Of a stretch of DNA of 28,600 nt, positions 1-8,153 are shown piece by piece; the stretch's first letter is position 1, and every line of letters begins with the position of its first letter. This DNA is from a virus. Where the stretch lies: IMG/VR virus record IMGVR_UViG_3300044695_004231, positions 1 through 28,600 of that record; one strand, given 5' to 3'. The notes beneath the pieces were generated by a model. It did no database searches. It was not told the DNA's origin and saw only the letters and a program-made list of their open reading frames with translations. The position numbers were made by a program, and so were the translations under genes.

Positions 1-854
1 TTAAGCGGATTAGCACGAGCAAGCATCATTTGTGCAGCACTCATGCTAGGAGGTCCGTAAGGAGTTGCTGGTTGTTGAGGTTGTTGAGGCTGTTGATTAA
101 AAATCATAGGTTGCTGTACTTCATTACTAAACAGGTTAACATTTGGATTTTTTTGAGTTAAATCCAAAAAGGGCTGACTTGCCTGTGTAGCAGTTTGTTG
201 TTCTACTGTTGTTGAAGCACTATTGTTTTGAGCTCCCATCATAGGCAATGACTTGCTGTCGATGTCTAGTTTTGTTGTTTTGTCGGTGTCGTTAGCTAAA
301 CCAAAAAGATTGCTGGCTACGTTAGCACCACCTACAAGACTACCAAATCCTACTTGCAAAGCAGATGCAAGAGGATTGATATTGTTCTTTTCACGTTCTA
401 GATACGTCACGTAATCAGAAAGCTTTGCCTGCGAGTTAGCAATAGACTCTGATTGCTGTACTTTTTGTTGCTCTGCTTGCTGTGCTTGTTGGCTTATTTG
501 TGCTTGTTGCTGTGCAAATGGCGATGCTGCAGCTTGTGCAGCTTGACTCATTTGAATGCCTGATGCTTGAGCATTGCCAAAATCGCCACTGCTTGCAGAC
601 TGTCCTGCTGCTGCATTAAGTGCTTGACCTACTGCTGCTGCCTGTGTAGCTGCTACATCTTGGCGTTGACGCTGTGCTGCTGCTTGTGGGTTAATTAGCT
701 GGTTAGCTTCATTAGCTCGCTCCAGCTTGGCATTAGCAGATCTGTTGTAATCTTCTTCAAGGCGTAACATTTCCTTTTGTTTTTTGCCTTGTTCATAAGC
801 GTTCCAAGCGTTAACTAGTCCGCCTATACCAGCTCCAGCAAGTTGAGCTAACAT
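1..854 (-). CDS. Gln/Ala-rich internal virion (ejection-type) protein, partial
   Basis: Open frame from an ATG at 854-852 that runs off the left edge, so at least 284 codons are present and the C-terminus is missing. It begins with a short hydrophobic, Gly-rich stretch (MLAQLAGAGIGGLVNAW), then a charged helical segment. A long region very rich in Gln, Ala and Ser with coiled-coil character follows (roughly residues 60-160), then a Gly/Leu-rich patch (about 175-195) and a Pro/Gln-rich stretch near the cut end. This low-complexity, helix-rich layout with a small N-terminal membrane-active segment is typical of phage internal or DNA-ejection (pilot) proteins. It sits downstream of the tail and lysis genes on the same strand, two bases after the stop of the small gene at 857-1090. 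The role is inferred from composition and position; no catalytic motif is seen. Confidence 0.5.
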   Translation of the reverse strand, partial: MLAQLAGAGIGGLVNAWNAYEQGKKQKEMLRLEEDYNRSANAKLERANEANQLINPQAAAQRQRQDVAATQAAAVGQALNAAAGQSASSGDFGNAQASGIQMSQAAQAAASPFAQQQAQISQQAQQAEQQKVQQSESIANSQAKLSDYVTYLEREKNNINPLASALQVGFGSLVGGANVASNLFGLANDTDKTTKLDIDSKSLPMMGAQNNSASTTVEQQTATQASQPFLDLTQKNPNVNLFSNEVQQPMIFNQQPQQPQQPATPYGPPSMSAAQMMLARANPL

Positions 855-856
855 GA

Positions 857-1090
857 TTATTCCTCGTTTAGAGTATGTACTTCTGTTGTTATTTCACCTG
901 TTTCAGTTACTGCTGGAGCAAATGATTCAGGCTTTGGTACAAATGTGAACATTACCTTCTGAACAATAAATTCAGCACCATACTTATCACATAGATACTG
1001 GATAAACGACGTCAATTCTTGAGTTGCCTTATCCATCTGTTCGGCAATCTGCTGTTGTTCTGGTGTGAAATCTACTTGTTCTGTGCTCAT
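857..1090 (-). CDS. Small acidic hypothetical protein (77 aa)
   Basis: A complete 77-residue frame with an AAGGTGA Shine-Dalgarno-like sequence about four bases before the ATG and a TAA stop two bases ahead of the next gene. The protein is acidic, Gln-rich near residues 10-20, mostly helical in the first half, and ends in an extended Thr/Glu-rich tail. No family is recognised. It appears to be cotranscribed with the ejection-type protein that follows. It is the first gene after a 160-bp gap, so it could head a separate transcript. Confidence 0.6.
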   Translation of the reverse strand: MSTEQVDFTPEQQQIAEQMDKATQELTSFIQYLCDKYGAEFIVQKVMFTFVPKPESFAPAVTETGEITTEVHTLNEE

Positions 1091-1250
1091 AAAGTCACCT
1101 TGTGTAAATAAAATTGTAGTTCATGTTACAACATAGCACTTGATTCCCCAAATCTACTTTAGATTCTAGAGCCATTTTTGCTGTTGTTGTTTTATTTTGG
1201 TTTTTGTAACGTGTTGATATAGCAGCACTTACAAAAGCGTTTATTCAAAC
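1091..1250 (-). promoter_or_regulatory. 160-bp gap with palindromes and a possible promoter
   Basis: This is the largest noncoding gap in the left arm. Reading on the minus strand, it contains TAGATTTG (1156-1149), which fits the Bacteroidota -7 consensus TAnnTTTG, but no good upstream TTTG at the expected spacing. A hairpin AATCTA-3 nt-TAGATT (1151-1165) overlaps that element. Just downstream is the near-palindrome ATGTTACAACAT (1123-1134), about 33 bases before the next start codon. No T-tract terminator is visible. It may be a promoter/operator for the two genes at 1-1090; evidence is weak. Confidence 0.3.
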
Positions 1251-1550
1251 CTACTTTATGCGTTTAGGTTTTGCATATTTAGACGTCATAATTACTTGAA
1301 GGAACAATTCTTCAGCTCCTCTAACAAGCTGTTCGTCATCAGGTAAACCCATAGTGCTTAACACTGCATGACCTAACTCATGGATAAACGTACTAAATTG
1401 TTCTAGCTCAGTCGTTGGTTTGTTGTTTACAAACGTAGAGATATAAATGATGTGGTTATCGCAATCACACATACCATAAAAGTCTTCCATCTTTTTACGA
1501 CGGATCTTCCATGTATGAGCACCTAGCTTAAATGACGTAGGTACCCTCAT
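1251..1550 (-). CDS. Small HExxH zinc metallopeptidase-like protein
   Basis: A 99-residue protein with the zinc-metallopeptidase signature FIHELGHAVL (His57, Glu58, His61) and a plausible third ligand in the following helix (Glu80 or Glu81). The HELGH form and the small size resemble the catalytic core of ImmA/IrrE-type peptidases and small phage metallopeptidases. The usual substrates of such domains are regulatory proteins, but the real substrate here cannot be told. An N-terminal beta-rich segment (residues 1-40) with the CDCDNH patch precedes the active site. Its ATG overlaps the TGA of the metallophosphoesterase gene (ATGA), implying translational coupling. There is no signal peptide, so it should act in the cytoplasm. 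Confidence 0.65.
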   Translation of the reverse strand: MRVPTSFKLGAHTWKIRRKKMEDFYGMCDCDNHIIYISTFVNNKPTTELEQFSTFIHELGHAVLSTMGLPDDEQLVRGAEELFLQVIMTSKYAKPKRIK

Positions 1551-2686
1551 CGTACTTTACCATTAAGAATAATTCTATTGTTAATAGTAAACTCACCAGT
1601 CTTTTCTAAATCTACGGTGCATACACCATGATTCCAGGCGTTTCTAGGGGCATACAGAGGATTCAAATCACAAAGACAGCCCATCGTCCATCCTGCAAAA
1701 AAAGAACCGTCTAGCGGTCTTTTGACCATATCAAACGTGGTACGGTGTACATGCCCTAGTAATATATTGTCATTGGCTTTCATGCGATAGGCACGAGCAG
1801 GGTTTACTCCACCTGATCCGAACCACTCGTGTCCGTGATCCACCCAGAGTTTGCCGATAGAAAGCTTACGCTTTTCACCCACCCATTCAATTCCCAAACC
1901 TGATAGTCCGAGGAGGGTGTGCAAATCAACAACTCCCTGTAACGCTCCGGCCTGATTAGCGAGGTATTTAGCAAATCGTTCTTCGTGATTTCCCTCACGA
2001 TAGATAATCCTAACCTTGTCTCCAAAAAACTCTCGTAAATAGCGTAGCATCGCTCGTGCGACATCCAGCTCCCAGGAAAAGTCTCTGTGTTTTTCAAGTT
2101 TCTCGTGCCTACTTAATTGGTAACAATCCATAGCATCGCCATTAATTACTAACGTACCGATGTTAGATTGTTTCAAATGTTCAAGTGCAGTAAGGTAAGA
2201 TCCATAAAACTTACCATCCTTGTCTTTTTTGACATCGTGAAAAGGCCAGTGCATATCGGAGATAATGCCTGTTCTAGACGACGTTACTTCGGCTATATCG
2301 TCATCTCTTAACCAGCCTTCTATCAGGTTTTCTGTTTGTTCTTGCTGATTTACACTCAAACCACGTCGTGTTATTTCATTTGCTATTGCTTCAAATCCTT
2401 TAATAGCAAATTCAACTTCTTTGGTTTTTTCAGCTAAACGCTCACCTGATCTTTTGGAACTTTCTGGTGTAGGTTTGGGCGGAACTCTTTTAGAAATAGC
2501 AGGCACCTTGCGTGTTTTGCGAGGTGCCTTTGTGTCTATTTCTTTTGTTAATTCGTACGCTTCTATAATTTGTGCTCCACGCACTTTACCACCAGCAGAC
2601 TTATCAGCTACTATGCGCTTTTTACGCATTTCGGCTATTATCTCATATTCTTCTGGGGATAATCTATATTTAGCGTTAGGAGCCAC
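1547..2686 (-). CDS. Calcineurin-like metallophosphoesterase
   Basis: A 379-aa protein with the ordered metal-binding motifs of the calcineurin-like superfamily: SDMHWPFHD (Asp144, His146), NGDAMD (Asp184), GNHE (232-235), DHGHE (His284, His286) and GHVH (311-314). It probably hydrolyses a phosphoester, nucleic acid or nucleotide, with two metal ions. The first 140 residues are basic and Lys/Pro-rich, lack these motifs, and could bind DNA. The start is GTG (2686-2684), directly after the TAA of the upstream gene with no spacer; the stop overlaps the next gene's ATG. Comparable phosphoesterases occur in many phages near late genes, but the substrate is unknown. All key residues appear intact. 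Confidence 0.8.
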   Translation of the reverse strand: MAPNAKYRLSPEEYEIIAEMRKKRIVADKSAGGKVRGAQIIEAYELTKEIDTKAPRKTRKVPAISKRVPPKPTPESSKRSGERLAEKTKEVEFAIKGFEAIANEITRRGLSVNQQEQTENLIEGWLRDDDIAEVTSSRTGIISDMHWPFHDVKKDKDGKFYGSYLTALEHLKQSNIGTLVINGDAMDCYQLSRHEKLEKHRDFSWELDVARAMLRYLREFFGDKVRIIYREGNHEERFAKYLANQAGALQGVVDLHTLLGLSGLGIEWVGEKRKLSIGKLWVDHGHEWFGSGGVNPARAYRMKANDNILLGHVHRTTFDMVKRPLDGSFFAGWTMGCLCDLNPLYAPRNAWNHGVCTVDLEKTGEFTINNRIILNGKVR

Positions 2687-3103
2687 TTACTTCTTGTCGG
2701 GTGTAAACCAAGCTTGGACAAGATCTACAATAGCATAACCAAGACCAAGTACAAGACTCTCTGTAACGTGACCTGTATTAACGCCAAATACTGCAAGTGT
2801 CAAAAACAATGCCTTGACAATGCCAGTTACTGTTGTTTTCCAGTCCTTAAACATTAGACTGCCTTTAATAGTTATTAAAATTGGTATTAGTTTAACACCA
2901 AGTAAAGCTAATTTACCGTAGAGTTTTGTCTTTTCCCAAAAGCCCATTTCGGCATTGTCTGTGTACACCGTTTGAAATGTAGGCTTAATTGGCTTTGGTT
3001 TGTAACGCTCAGGGATATCAAACGTCGTTATAGGCGGACGTTCAATTTTTCTAGGAGGAACCTTTGTAATGAGAGGTTCGTCTAGCGGGTTTGCCATAAA
3101 CAT
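2687..3103 (-). CDS. Membrane protein, holin candidate
   Basis: A 138-aa protein. Residues 1-55 are polar and Pro-rich (cytoplasmic or linker), followed by hydrophobic segments at about 62-78 and a longer pair at about 92-128, separated by a short turn (GVNTGHVTES). It ends in a charged tail. Small size, two or three membrane spans and a position next to another small membrane protein suggest a holin, which would permeabilise the inner membrane so that the endolysin at 13172-13732 can act. A second ATG two codons in (MANP) is an alternative start. The first 53 bases overlap the end of the preceding gene in another frame. Function is inferred from topology and context only. Confidence 0.45.
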   Translation of the reverse strand: MFMANPLDEPLITKVPPRKIERPPITTFDIPERYKPKPIKPTFQTVYTDNAEMGFWEKTKLYGKLALLGVKLIPILITIKGSLMFKDWKTTVTGIVKALFLTLAVFGVNTGHVTESLVLGLGYAIVDLVQAWFTPDKK

Positions 3104-3350
3104 GCCTATCCGTATTTGTTCGTTCCTCTAATCTAACTAAACGTTCAATTATGTCTACGATACGTTGCGTAATGAGCTCATCAGACTTTTTGAGGTTAAC
3201 TATTTCTTCAGTAGTAAACTTCAAATTCTCGTGCATAGCAATAAAGCTATCACGGGTCTTGTGATGTTCAGCTATAAGGCTTTTGAGCATATAGCCGATT
3301 ACGCCTATCATCGTAGTAATGATAAGCCCAAGCAACGTATTGATTGTCAT
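3051..3350 (-). CDS. Small membrane-anchored coiled-coil protein (spanin-like?)
   Basis: 99 aa. One N-terminal transmembrane helix (residues 4-24) is followed by a long charged helix of coiled-coil character (about 28-80) and a basic, Ser-rich tail. This topology is that of an inner-membrane spanin (Rz-like) or an accessory holin. Its 3' end overlaps the holin-candidate gene by 53 bases in a different frame, an arrangement common in phage lysis cassettes. Its ATG overlaps the TGA of the gene before it (ATGA). No outer-membrane lipoprotein partner with a lipobox is seen nearby, so the spanin reading is tentative. Confidence 0.45.
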   Translation of the reverse strand: MTINTLLGLIITTMIGVIGYMLKSLIAEHHKTRDSFIAMHENLKFTTEEIVNLKKSDELITQRIVDIIERLVRLEERTNTDRHVYGKPARRTSHYKGSS

Positions 3351-3595
3351 GATATGTTAAGTTTTGTCTTTACTAATAAAAGCAATTCAGTATCATCTGA
3401 ACCCCAACCTGCAAGCTCTTCCTCTGTAAATTCTACTGTTTTACCTTCAACAGTTTTGCCATCTTCATCTATTAAAGAACAGGATGCAAAAGCATACTGA
3501 TCCCCAGGTCCAAAACGAAAAATAACTGTATCAATACGGAGTTCGACCGCAGGTTTTACCACTTCTTGTGGCGCGATTGGTTCTTGTAGAGCCAT
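3347..3595 (-). CDS. Hypothetical small acidic protein (82 aa)
   Basis: A compact 82-aa frame predicted to be mostly beta-strand in the middle (about 19-55), with an acidic C-terminal half and no membrane segment. It lies 27 bases after the fibre gene and overlaps the following membrane-protein gene by four bases. A duplicated DGKTVEGKTVEF stretch is visible near residues 45-56. No family is recognised. From its place between the fibre and the lysis genes it could be a tail accessory protein or fibre chaperone, but nothing in the sequence proves this. Confidence 0.55.
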   Translation of the reverse strand: MALQEPIAPQEVVKPAVELRIDTVIFRFGPGDQYAFASCSLIDEDGKTVEGKTVEFTEEELAGWGSDDTELLLLVKTKLNIS

Positions 3596-3622
3596 TGTAG
3601 TTTTCCAGAAATAAGGGAGTGA

Positions 3623-5332
3623 TTAACCTGTAATTTTTATCATGCGTATTGTTGCAGCCCATCGTATAGTCTTGCCATTCTCGCCTGTCACAAGTAGCGT
3701 CAGCCTATCGTTTGTATTATCTGCAACAATGTTTGCTACCCAAACGCCACTAGAATCATCGCCAAGAACACTGTTAGTAGGCGTACCTACAAATGCTGTT
3801 GTGCCAGCGTTATTATCAATGCAGCCAGTAAAACGCCATGCTGCTGATTCATTATCTGCATCAACACGCCTAGCAATTAGTAGGATATCAAAGGCATACG
3901 TTGAATCATTTGCAATCCGCATTGACGCAGCAACATTAACTCCAGCAGCCTGACCATCTTGTGTCAACTCAGTTTGTGCGTTCGTAGTCGTAATTGTTCG
4001 CTGCACATAATTTTCAGTTTGACAACTACCGTTTACGCTTGCAAATCCACCAGAAGCGTGTACAACAGAGCCGTAATTTGATGATGTTGCATTAAGACCT
4101 AATACAGCAGAAAAATCACCGATTGCAATGTTTGCACGCCCACCTAAAACTGATGAATTTAGACCGAATGTTTCATTATTGTCACCGCCTATAATGGCTG
4201 TATACTGGGCGTGTGTGCGATTCCCATTTCCACCGCTGATAACTGAATGGTTACCATTTGCGTTATTTGCGCTTCCACCACCTATAAAACCGTGAGCTTG
4301 CTGAATAGCATTTGATTGACCGCCACAAATTACAGTGTATGTTGCCTCAGTTAGATTATTTGTACCGCCAGAAATAACAGCATTACTAGCTGCTAAAGCG
4401 CAAGAATTCAAACTTCCACCACCTACAAATGACGAACTACCACCTGCTACGTTTGAATTACCACCAACACACACTGCATTAGTAGCACTACTACCTGTTC
4501 TATTACTTTGGCCTCCCACAACGACACAAAAAGAGCTATTTGCTTGGTTTGCACTACCACCGCCAAGTACACTAGAATTACCAGGAGCAACATTGTTTTG
4601 ACCTCCACCAATAAAAGCATAATTGCCACCATTGATGTTATTTTGAAAACCGCCTGATATAGTTGCGTGTGTTGCAAGTATAAAATGACTTTGCCCTCCA
4701 CCTATAAATGCGTGTTGCCCATAATTTTGATTTGCTTGACCACCAACAACAGCAGCATAATTGTTAAGTCCAGCGTTGCCATTACCGCCACCAATAAAAC
4801 TAAAGTCATTAACGGCACTGTTATTTATTCCACCAGTAATACTACTGTACGAACTTGAAACTCTATTTGATGAGCCTCCTGCAATTACAGAGTATGCACC
4901 CGATGCGACTTGGTTAGCGTTACTTCTAAAAGTTTGTAAATCAACGGAATAACTATTGCGTTTATTGCCTCCAGTAGTAGTGCCGTCTGGCAACTGTGCC
5001 AGTATTGCGCCCTGACCTTTAGGCTGCAATACTATGTCAGCATTAGCAGACGCAGCATCTGCAAGTAACTGTGAAGCATTAACAGTTATGTTTACGCCAG
5101 TAGAGTTCTGCGATCCAGTAAATCCAGTTAGTCCTCCACCGCCACCAGCAGCGCTGATCGTCAGCGTCTCATCGCCACCGTTGTTGTTCTCGGTTAGCGT
5201 AATGTTTGTTCCTGCTACCAGCTTGCCATTCAAATATCCGGACGTCGTATCGTTAGATGATACCTTTGCTTTTTCGTCTGCTGAAGAACCACCACCACCA
5301 CTGTAACCACTTTGCAATTGTGAAGTTGACAT
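3623..5332 (-). CDS. Tail fibre with YadA-head-like GG-N repeats
   Basis: 569 aa. Residues 1-65 are a Gly/Ser-rich head with a conserved-looking SSNDTTSGYL...LVAGTNITL stretch of the kind seen at the start of many phage fibre proteins. Residues 66-142 form a linker. Residues 143-425 hold about 17 copies of a 14-17-residue unit built around (S/G/V)GG-x-x-N with preceding small or aromatic residues, for example ISGG and FIGGG. This strongly resembles the left-handed beta-roll of YadA-type trimeric adhesin heads. Residues about 440-569 form a C-terminal beta-rich domain. It is probably the trimeric receptor-binding fibre or spike. It is followed by the small gene at 3347-3595 and preceded, two bases away, by another structural gene. 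Confidence 0.75.
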   Translation of the reverse strand: MSTSQLQSGYSGGGGSSADEKAKVSSNDTTSGYLNGKLVAGTNITLTENNNGGDETLTISAAGGGGGLTGFTGSQNSTGVNITVNASQLLADAASANADIVLQPKGQGAILAQLPDGTTTGGNKRNSYSVDLQTFRSNANQVASGAYSVIAGGSSNRVSSSYSSITGGINNSAVNDFSFIGGGNGNAGLNNYAAVVGGQANQNYGQHAFIGGGQSHFILATHATISGGFQNNINGGNYAFIGGGQNNVAPGNSSVLGGGSANQANSSFCVVVGGQSNRTGSSATNAVCVGGNSNVAGGSSSFVGGGSLNSCALAASNAVISGGTNNLTEATYTVICGGQSNAIQQAHGFIGGGSANNANGNHSVISGGNGNRTHAQYTAIIGGDNNETFGLNSSVLGGRANIAIGDFSAVLGLNATSSNYGSVVHASGGFASVNGSCQTENYVQRTITTTNAQTELTQDGQAAGVNVAASMRIANDSTYAFDILLIARRVDADNESAAWRFTGCIDNNAGTTAFVGTPTNSVLGDDSSGVWVANIVADNTNDRLTLLVTGENGKTIRWAATIRMIKITG

Positions 5333-5333
5333 G

Positions 5334-5777
5334 TTACACCGATGCTATAACAGAAAAGAAACCGTTATCACTTGCGCCTGTGACCGTTAAATTATATGCG
5401 CTAAATGGAAGCAAAAGCAAATGTGCTACGCTTTGAGTATTTGTTACTGCTACCCCTGTTACTGGAGTAGGCAAGGCAACAAAGTTGACTCCATCAATCG
5501 TACCTTGTAGCGTATATGTCAATGAAGGCCAGTTATTATTAGCATCTTGGAATGGGATGATCTGGATAGCTTGACCACCTGGCATACCCCCAGGAATTAG
5601 AAAGTGGTATACCAAACCATTACGACACTTGACATGCGTATAGTTAGCACGTTGTTGCGATCCAGCAGGGCCGACCAGCATATTTTCACGGTCAATCACT
5701 TGATAGTTTTGCTTTTGTGCAGTAGTGCCAACAACTAGCGTTGGTTCTATATTGTTATGGTATTGTCCTGCTGCCAT
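5334..5777 (-). CDS. Virion/tail-associated protein (147 aa), function unknown
   Basis: 147 aa, mostly beta-strand by composition, with a Gly/Pro-rich turn (IPGGMPGG) near the middle and a C-terminal segment alternating hydrophobic and Thr/Ser residues. No signal peptide or membrane helix is seen. It lies between two other small beta-rich proteins and the repeat fibre, all tightly packed on the same strand, so a tail or decoration role is likely. No family is recognised with confidence. The stop is one base from the fibre ATG. Confidence 0.55.
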   Translation of the reverse strand: MAAGQYHNNIEPTLVVGTTAQKQNYQVIDRENMLVGPAGSQQRANYTHVKCRNGLVYHFLIPGGMPGGQAIQIIPFQDANNNWPSLTYTLQGTIDGVNFVALPTPVTGVAVTNTQSVAHLLLLPFSAYNLTVTGASDNGFFSVIASV

Positions 5778-5786
5778 GATAACCTC

Positions 5787-6155
5787 TTACTGTAAATCGG
5801 CACACATAGCCGTTACGGTGAAACTTTCTGCATTGTTTGTACTAGCACCTAGCTGTTGGTTATGCCCAAGATAGATTGCTGGAATGCGATATGGGCTTGT
5901 CCAAAACGGTGTAAAAGCATTGCCAGTAGTCGCTGTTACAGGTAGTTCAGCAAGTAACACCCAACTACCACCATTTTCTTTTGTGAACAATCTGATCATC
6001 CCGGCAGTAACATTAGCAATAGCTTTAACTACAACATAGTCAACACGAGTACCTTGATTTGTCCCTGTAACTAAAGCCGCGATTGTGCCAGTACCGTTTG
6101 TATTGGTATTAGCAGTGCTAATCGTTATGTTTTCTACTCGTAGTGTATGTGCCAT
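5787..6155 (-). CDS. Small beta-rich virion protein (122 aa)
   Basis: 122 aa. It starts with a Thr/Asn-rich segment, then a compact beta-rich core. The run of features (a valine-rich strand at 39-46, then RLFTKENGGSWVLL, then TSPYR) resembles small phage structural proteins found beside fibres, but I cannot name the family. It lies nine bases before the next gene and 40 bases after the 391-aa protein. Together with the preceding and following genes it forms a set of small beta proteins likely to decorate the tail or capsid. Confidence 0.55.
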   Translation of the reverse strand: MAHTLRVENITISTANTNTNGTGTIAALVTGTNQGTRVDYVVVKAIANVTAGMIRLFTKENGGSWVLLAELPVTATTGNAFTPFWTSPYRIPAIYLGHNQQLGASTNNAESFTVTAMCADLQ

Positions 6156-6178
6156 AGTGCTTCAAAGTTGTAGGGTAA

Positions 6179-6194
6179 ATTGCGATTATGCAAT
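6179..6194 (-). repeat. Small inverted repeat after the 391-aa gene
   Basis: ATTGC-6 nt-GCAAT lies directly after the TAG stop of the gene at 6196-7371 and 24 bases before the next start, in a 40-base gap. On the minus strand it is followed by only a few T residues, so it is not a convincing terminator. It could slow ribosomes or polymerase, or be chance. Confidence 0.25.
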
Positions 6195-6195
6195 A

Positions 6196-7371
6196 CTAAA
6201 CGTTAGTAAACTGCATGTTGTGGTAGTTTGTAAATACGTCTGGGTCGTTGATAGGGGTAAGATTTACCTGTGTAGCTGGATCGAGGGTTGTATTATCAGC
6301 TACCAAAACTGCTTCAAACGCATGATACGTTACCTGATAGCCGAATCTTGCCTCACCGCCATTACCATTGTAATAGCTAATAGCTGTGCCTACTTCGTCA
6401 TCTGCGTTGAGCCAAACAAGACAACCACCGTTTAATGACCACGGTAGTGAACTAAACCGTTCGATAAACACGCCTCGTTCGTCTACACTTGAGCCCAAGC
6501 TTGGAGCGTATAGATCCCACGGCATAATGTCTAGACTCTTATAAATTTTAGGGGCTAAACCACTTCGCCGTACCATACAGTAATAAAACACGCGATTGTT
6601 AATAAAAGGAGTCATGCTTGCAAGTATGGCGTTAGAAACCCAACGATACCCCTGCGTAGTCATATAAACCCAGTATAGACCAGCTTTATTTACTTTGCCA
6701 AAACGAGTGTAAGCATGCAGCGGGTTAGCGCGTATAGATGTGCCCCAATCCCATTCTGTGTCTTTGGCGTTGTTAGAGTAGTTAGAAGCTGTATAAGGCG
6801 TTGTACTGTTGATAGCGTTTTGCCATCCCCACGGCCCAATCATCAAAGAATTAAGGTATGACGCTGATACGGTATCGTAGCCAAACCCAGTAGCAAAATC
6901 CCCATTCGCATCTTTAATCCAGACAGTAGACAAAGCACCATCTAAACTTGATGTAGTTGGCGCAGTACCCTCGATATGTATAGAAACTTTGTCTTCTTCG
7001 ACGTTGTGACCATATACTTTGATGTTTTTACCACCTACAAAATCAATATGCTTAACGGTATCAAAACGGTAATTAAGATGGTACGGATCGTAAATACGAG
7101 TAGGTATTTCGATATTATCAACACTTACCGTTAAAAACCGATCAATATCCCAAATAACCTTTGTATTAGATTTTTGGGTATTAATACTAATTGTATTTAA
7201 TGGGGATCTTAACTCGTATTCTTTAACAGGTACATTTATAGTTGGAACGTTAGCAGGAGCACTAGGTGCAGGTGTTTCTGCTACTATTGTAGTGGTCCCT
7301 GCTTTTTGCTTACGTATACGCTCAAATTCACGTTGTGATTCAGGGTCGCTATGTCTCCAAGCAGTTTGCAT
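6196..7371 (-). CDS. Tail/virion structural protein (391 aa)
   Basis: 391 aa with an Arg/Glu-rich N-terminal helix (1-24), a Pro/Ala-rich linker (30-48), and a long aromatic- and Asn-rich body with many Trp and Tyr residues, typical of phage tail or baseplate proteins. No catalytic motif, signal peptide or transmembrane helix is seen. It overlaps the upstream gene by one base (TAATG). It sits between the 260-aa protein and the small beta proteins, downstream of the nozzle-like protein, so it is probably part of the tail tip or fibre attachment. The specific function is unknown. Confidence 0.55.
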   Translation of the reverse strand: MQTAWRHSDPESQREFERIRKQKAGTTTIVAETPAPSAPANVPTINVPVKEYELRSPLNTISINTQKSNTKVIWDIDRFLTVSVDNIEIPTRIYDPYHLNYRFDTVKHIDFVGGKNIKVYGHNVEEDKVSIHIEGTAPTTSSLDGALSTVWIKDANGDFATGFGYDTVSASYLNSLMIGPWGWQNAINSTTPYTASNYSNNAKDTEWDWGTSIRANPLHAYTRFGKVNKAGLYWVYMTTQGYRWVSNAILASMTPFINNRVFYYCMVRRSGLAPKIYKSLDIMPWDLYAPSLGSSVDERGVFIERFSSLPWSLNGGCLVWLNADDEVGTAISYYNGNGGEARFGYQVTYHAFEAVLVADNTTLDPATQVNLTPINDPDVFTNYHNMQFTNV

Positions 7372-8153
7372 TATCCGTATGTTCTCCGCGCAAATTCTGT
7401 GCTAAATACTTGAATTGAGCGAATTGTCGTCATTTTTTGGGATGATTCTAAATACACACGACAACGACGATATTTACCAAAAGGAACAACCAACGCCAAT
7501 GATTCACGATAAACTGCTACATCATTAGCACTAATAGATGTTCCTCCTGGGGTATTGCTACGAGATGACCATGGATTTACGCCATTAATTTTTATTGGTC
7601 CTAAAATGTTGACCCCCGGAGATGCAGCTAGATTTTGAGCAATTGCATTAAAAGTAAGTCTAGGAGTTTCTCCCATATAACTTGTATTCCGCAACTCAAC
7701 ATTAACTATTGGATCTGGCAAAGCTGCGTTGTAAGTATATGGTGGAGTGGTTGTAGCAGGAACTACATTAGGTAGCTGGTAGGGCCCATAACTTTTTGTG
7801 TCACATTGAGCATCTACAATAAGCTTATCTAATTGATAGTCATTTTCACCATTGCCAATATCGTGAGTTACGACAATACCACCTATTTCACGGAATGGAT
7901 ATATGCCTTGATAATCAAGAGTTGTTGGAACTAAATTTTTTAGATAATACTGAGTAAAGTTTCCCATACCAAAGTATTCATCATATCTAAAATTCTGAAG
8001 ATTAGCCCAAAACGCTCCACGAAGTTTAACTGGGGTTGAAGACGTTTTTTTATAGCATTTAGCTGTGATAAAGCGTGATAGATTAAACTTCATACGCCAG
8101 CGTCTGCTGTACGTATAAGGTCTGTTGTCTTCGCCTATAAATCTAGTTCTCAA
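7371..8153 (-). CDS. Tail structural protein (260 aa), TTG start
   Basis: 260 aa, beta-rich with many Tyr, Asn and Pro residues. The N-terminus is strongly basic (about 1-35) and the C-terminal segment (about 215-260) is rich in Arg. The frame opens with TTG (8153-8151), whose last bases overlap the TGA of the 1159-aa gene, the same four-base coupling used elsewhere in this cluster. An internal ATG at residue 21 is the alternative start. No family is recognised; position and composition point to a tail component that binds the nozzle-like protein. Confidence 0.5.
   Translation of the reverse strand: MRTRFIGEDNRPYTYSRRWRMKFNLSRFITAKCYKKTSSTPVKLRGAFWANLQNFRYDEYFGMGNFTQYYLKNLVPTTLDYQGIYPFREIGGIVVTHDIGNGENDYQLDKLIVDAQCDTKSYGPYQLPNVVPATTTPPYTYNAALPDPIVNVELRNTSYMGETPRLTFNAIAQNLAASPGVNILGPIKINGVNPWSSRSNTPGGTSISANDVAVYRESLALVVPFGKYRRCRVYLESSQKMTTIRSIQVFSTEFARRTYG

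Noticed and set aside
3623-5332. Possible diversity-generating retroelement target in the fibre gene
   Set aside because: The repeats are tandem structural units, with no reverse transcriptase, template repeat or adenine-specific variation visible in the window.
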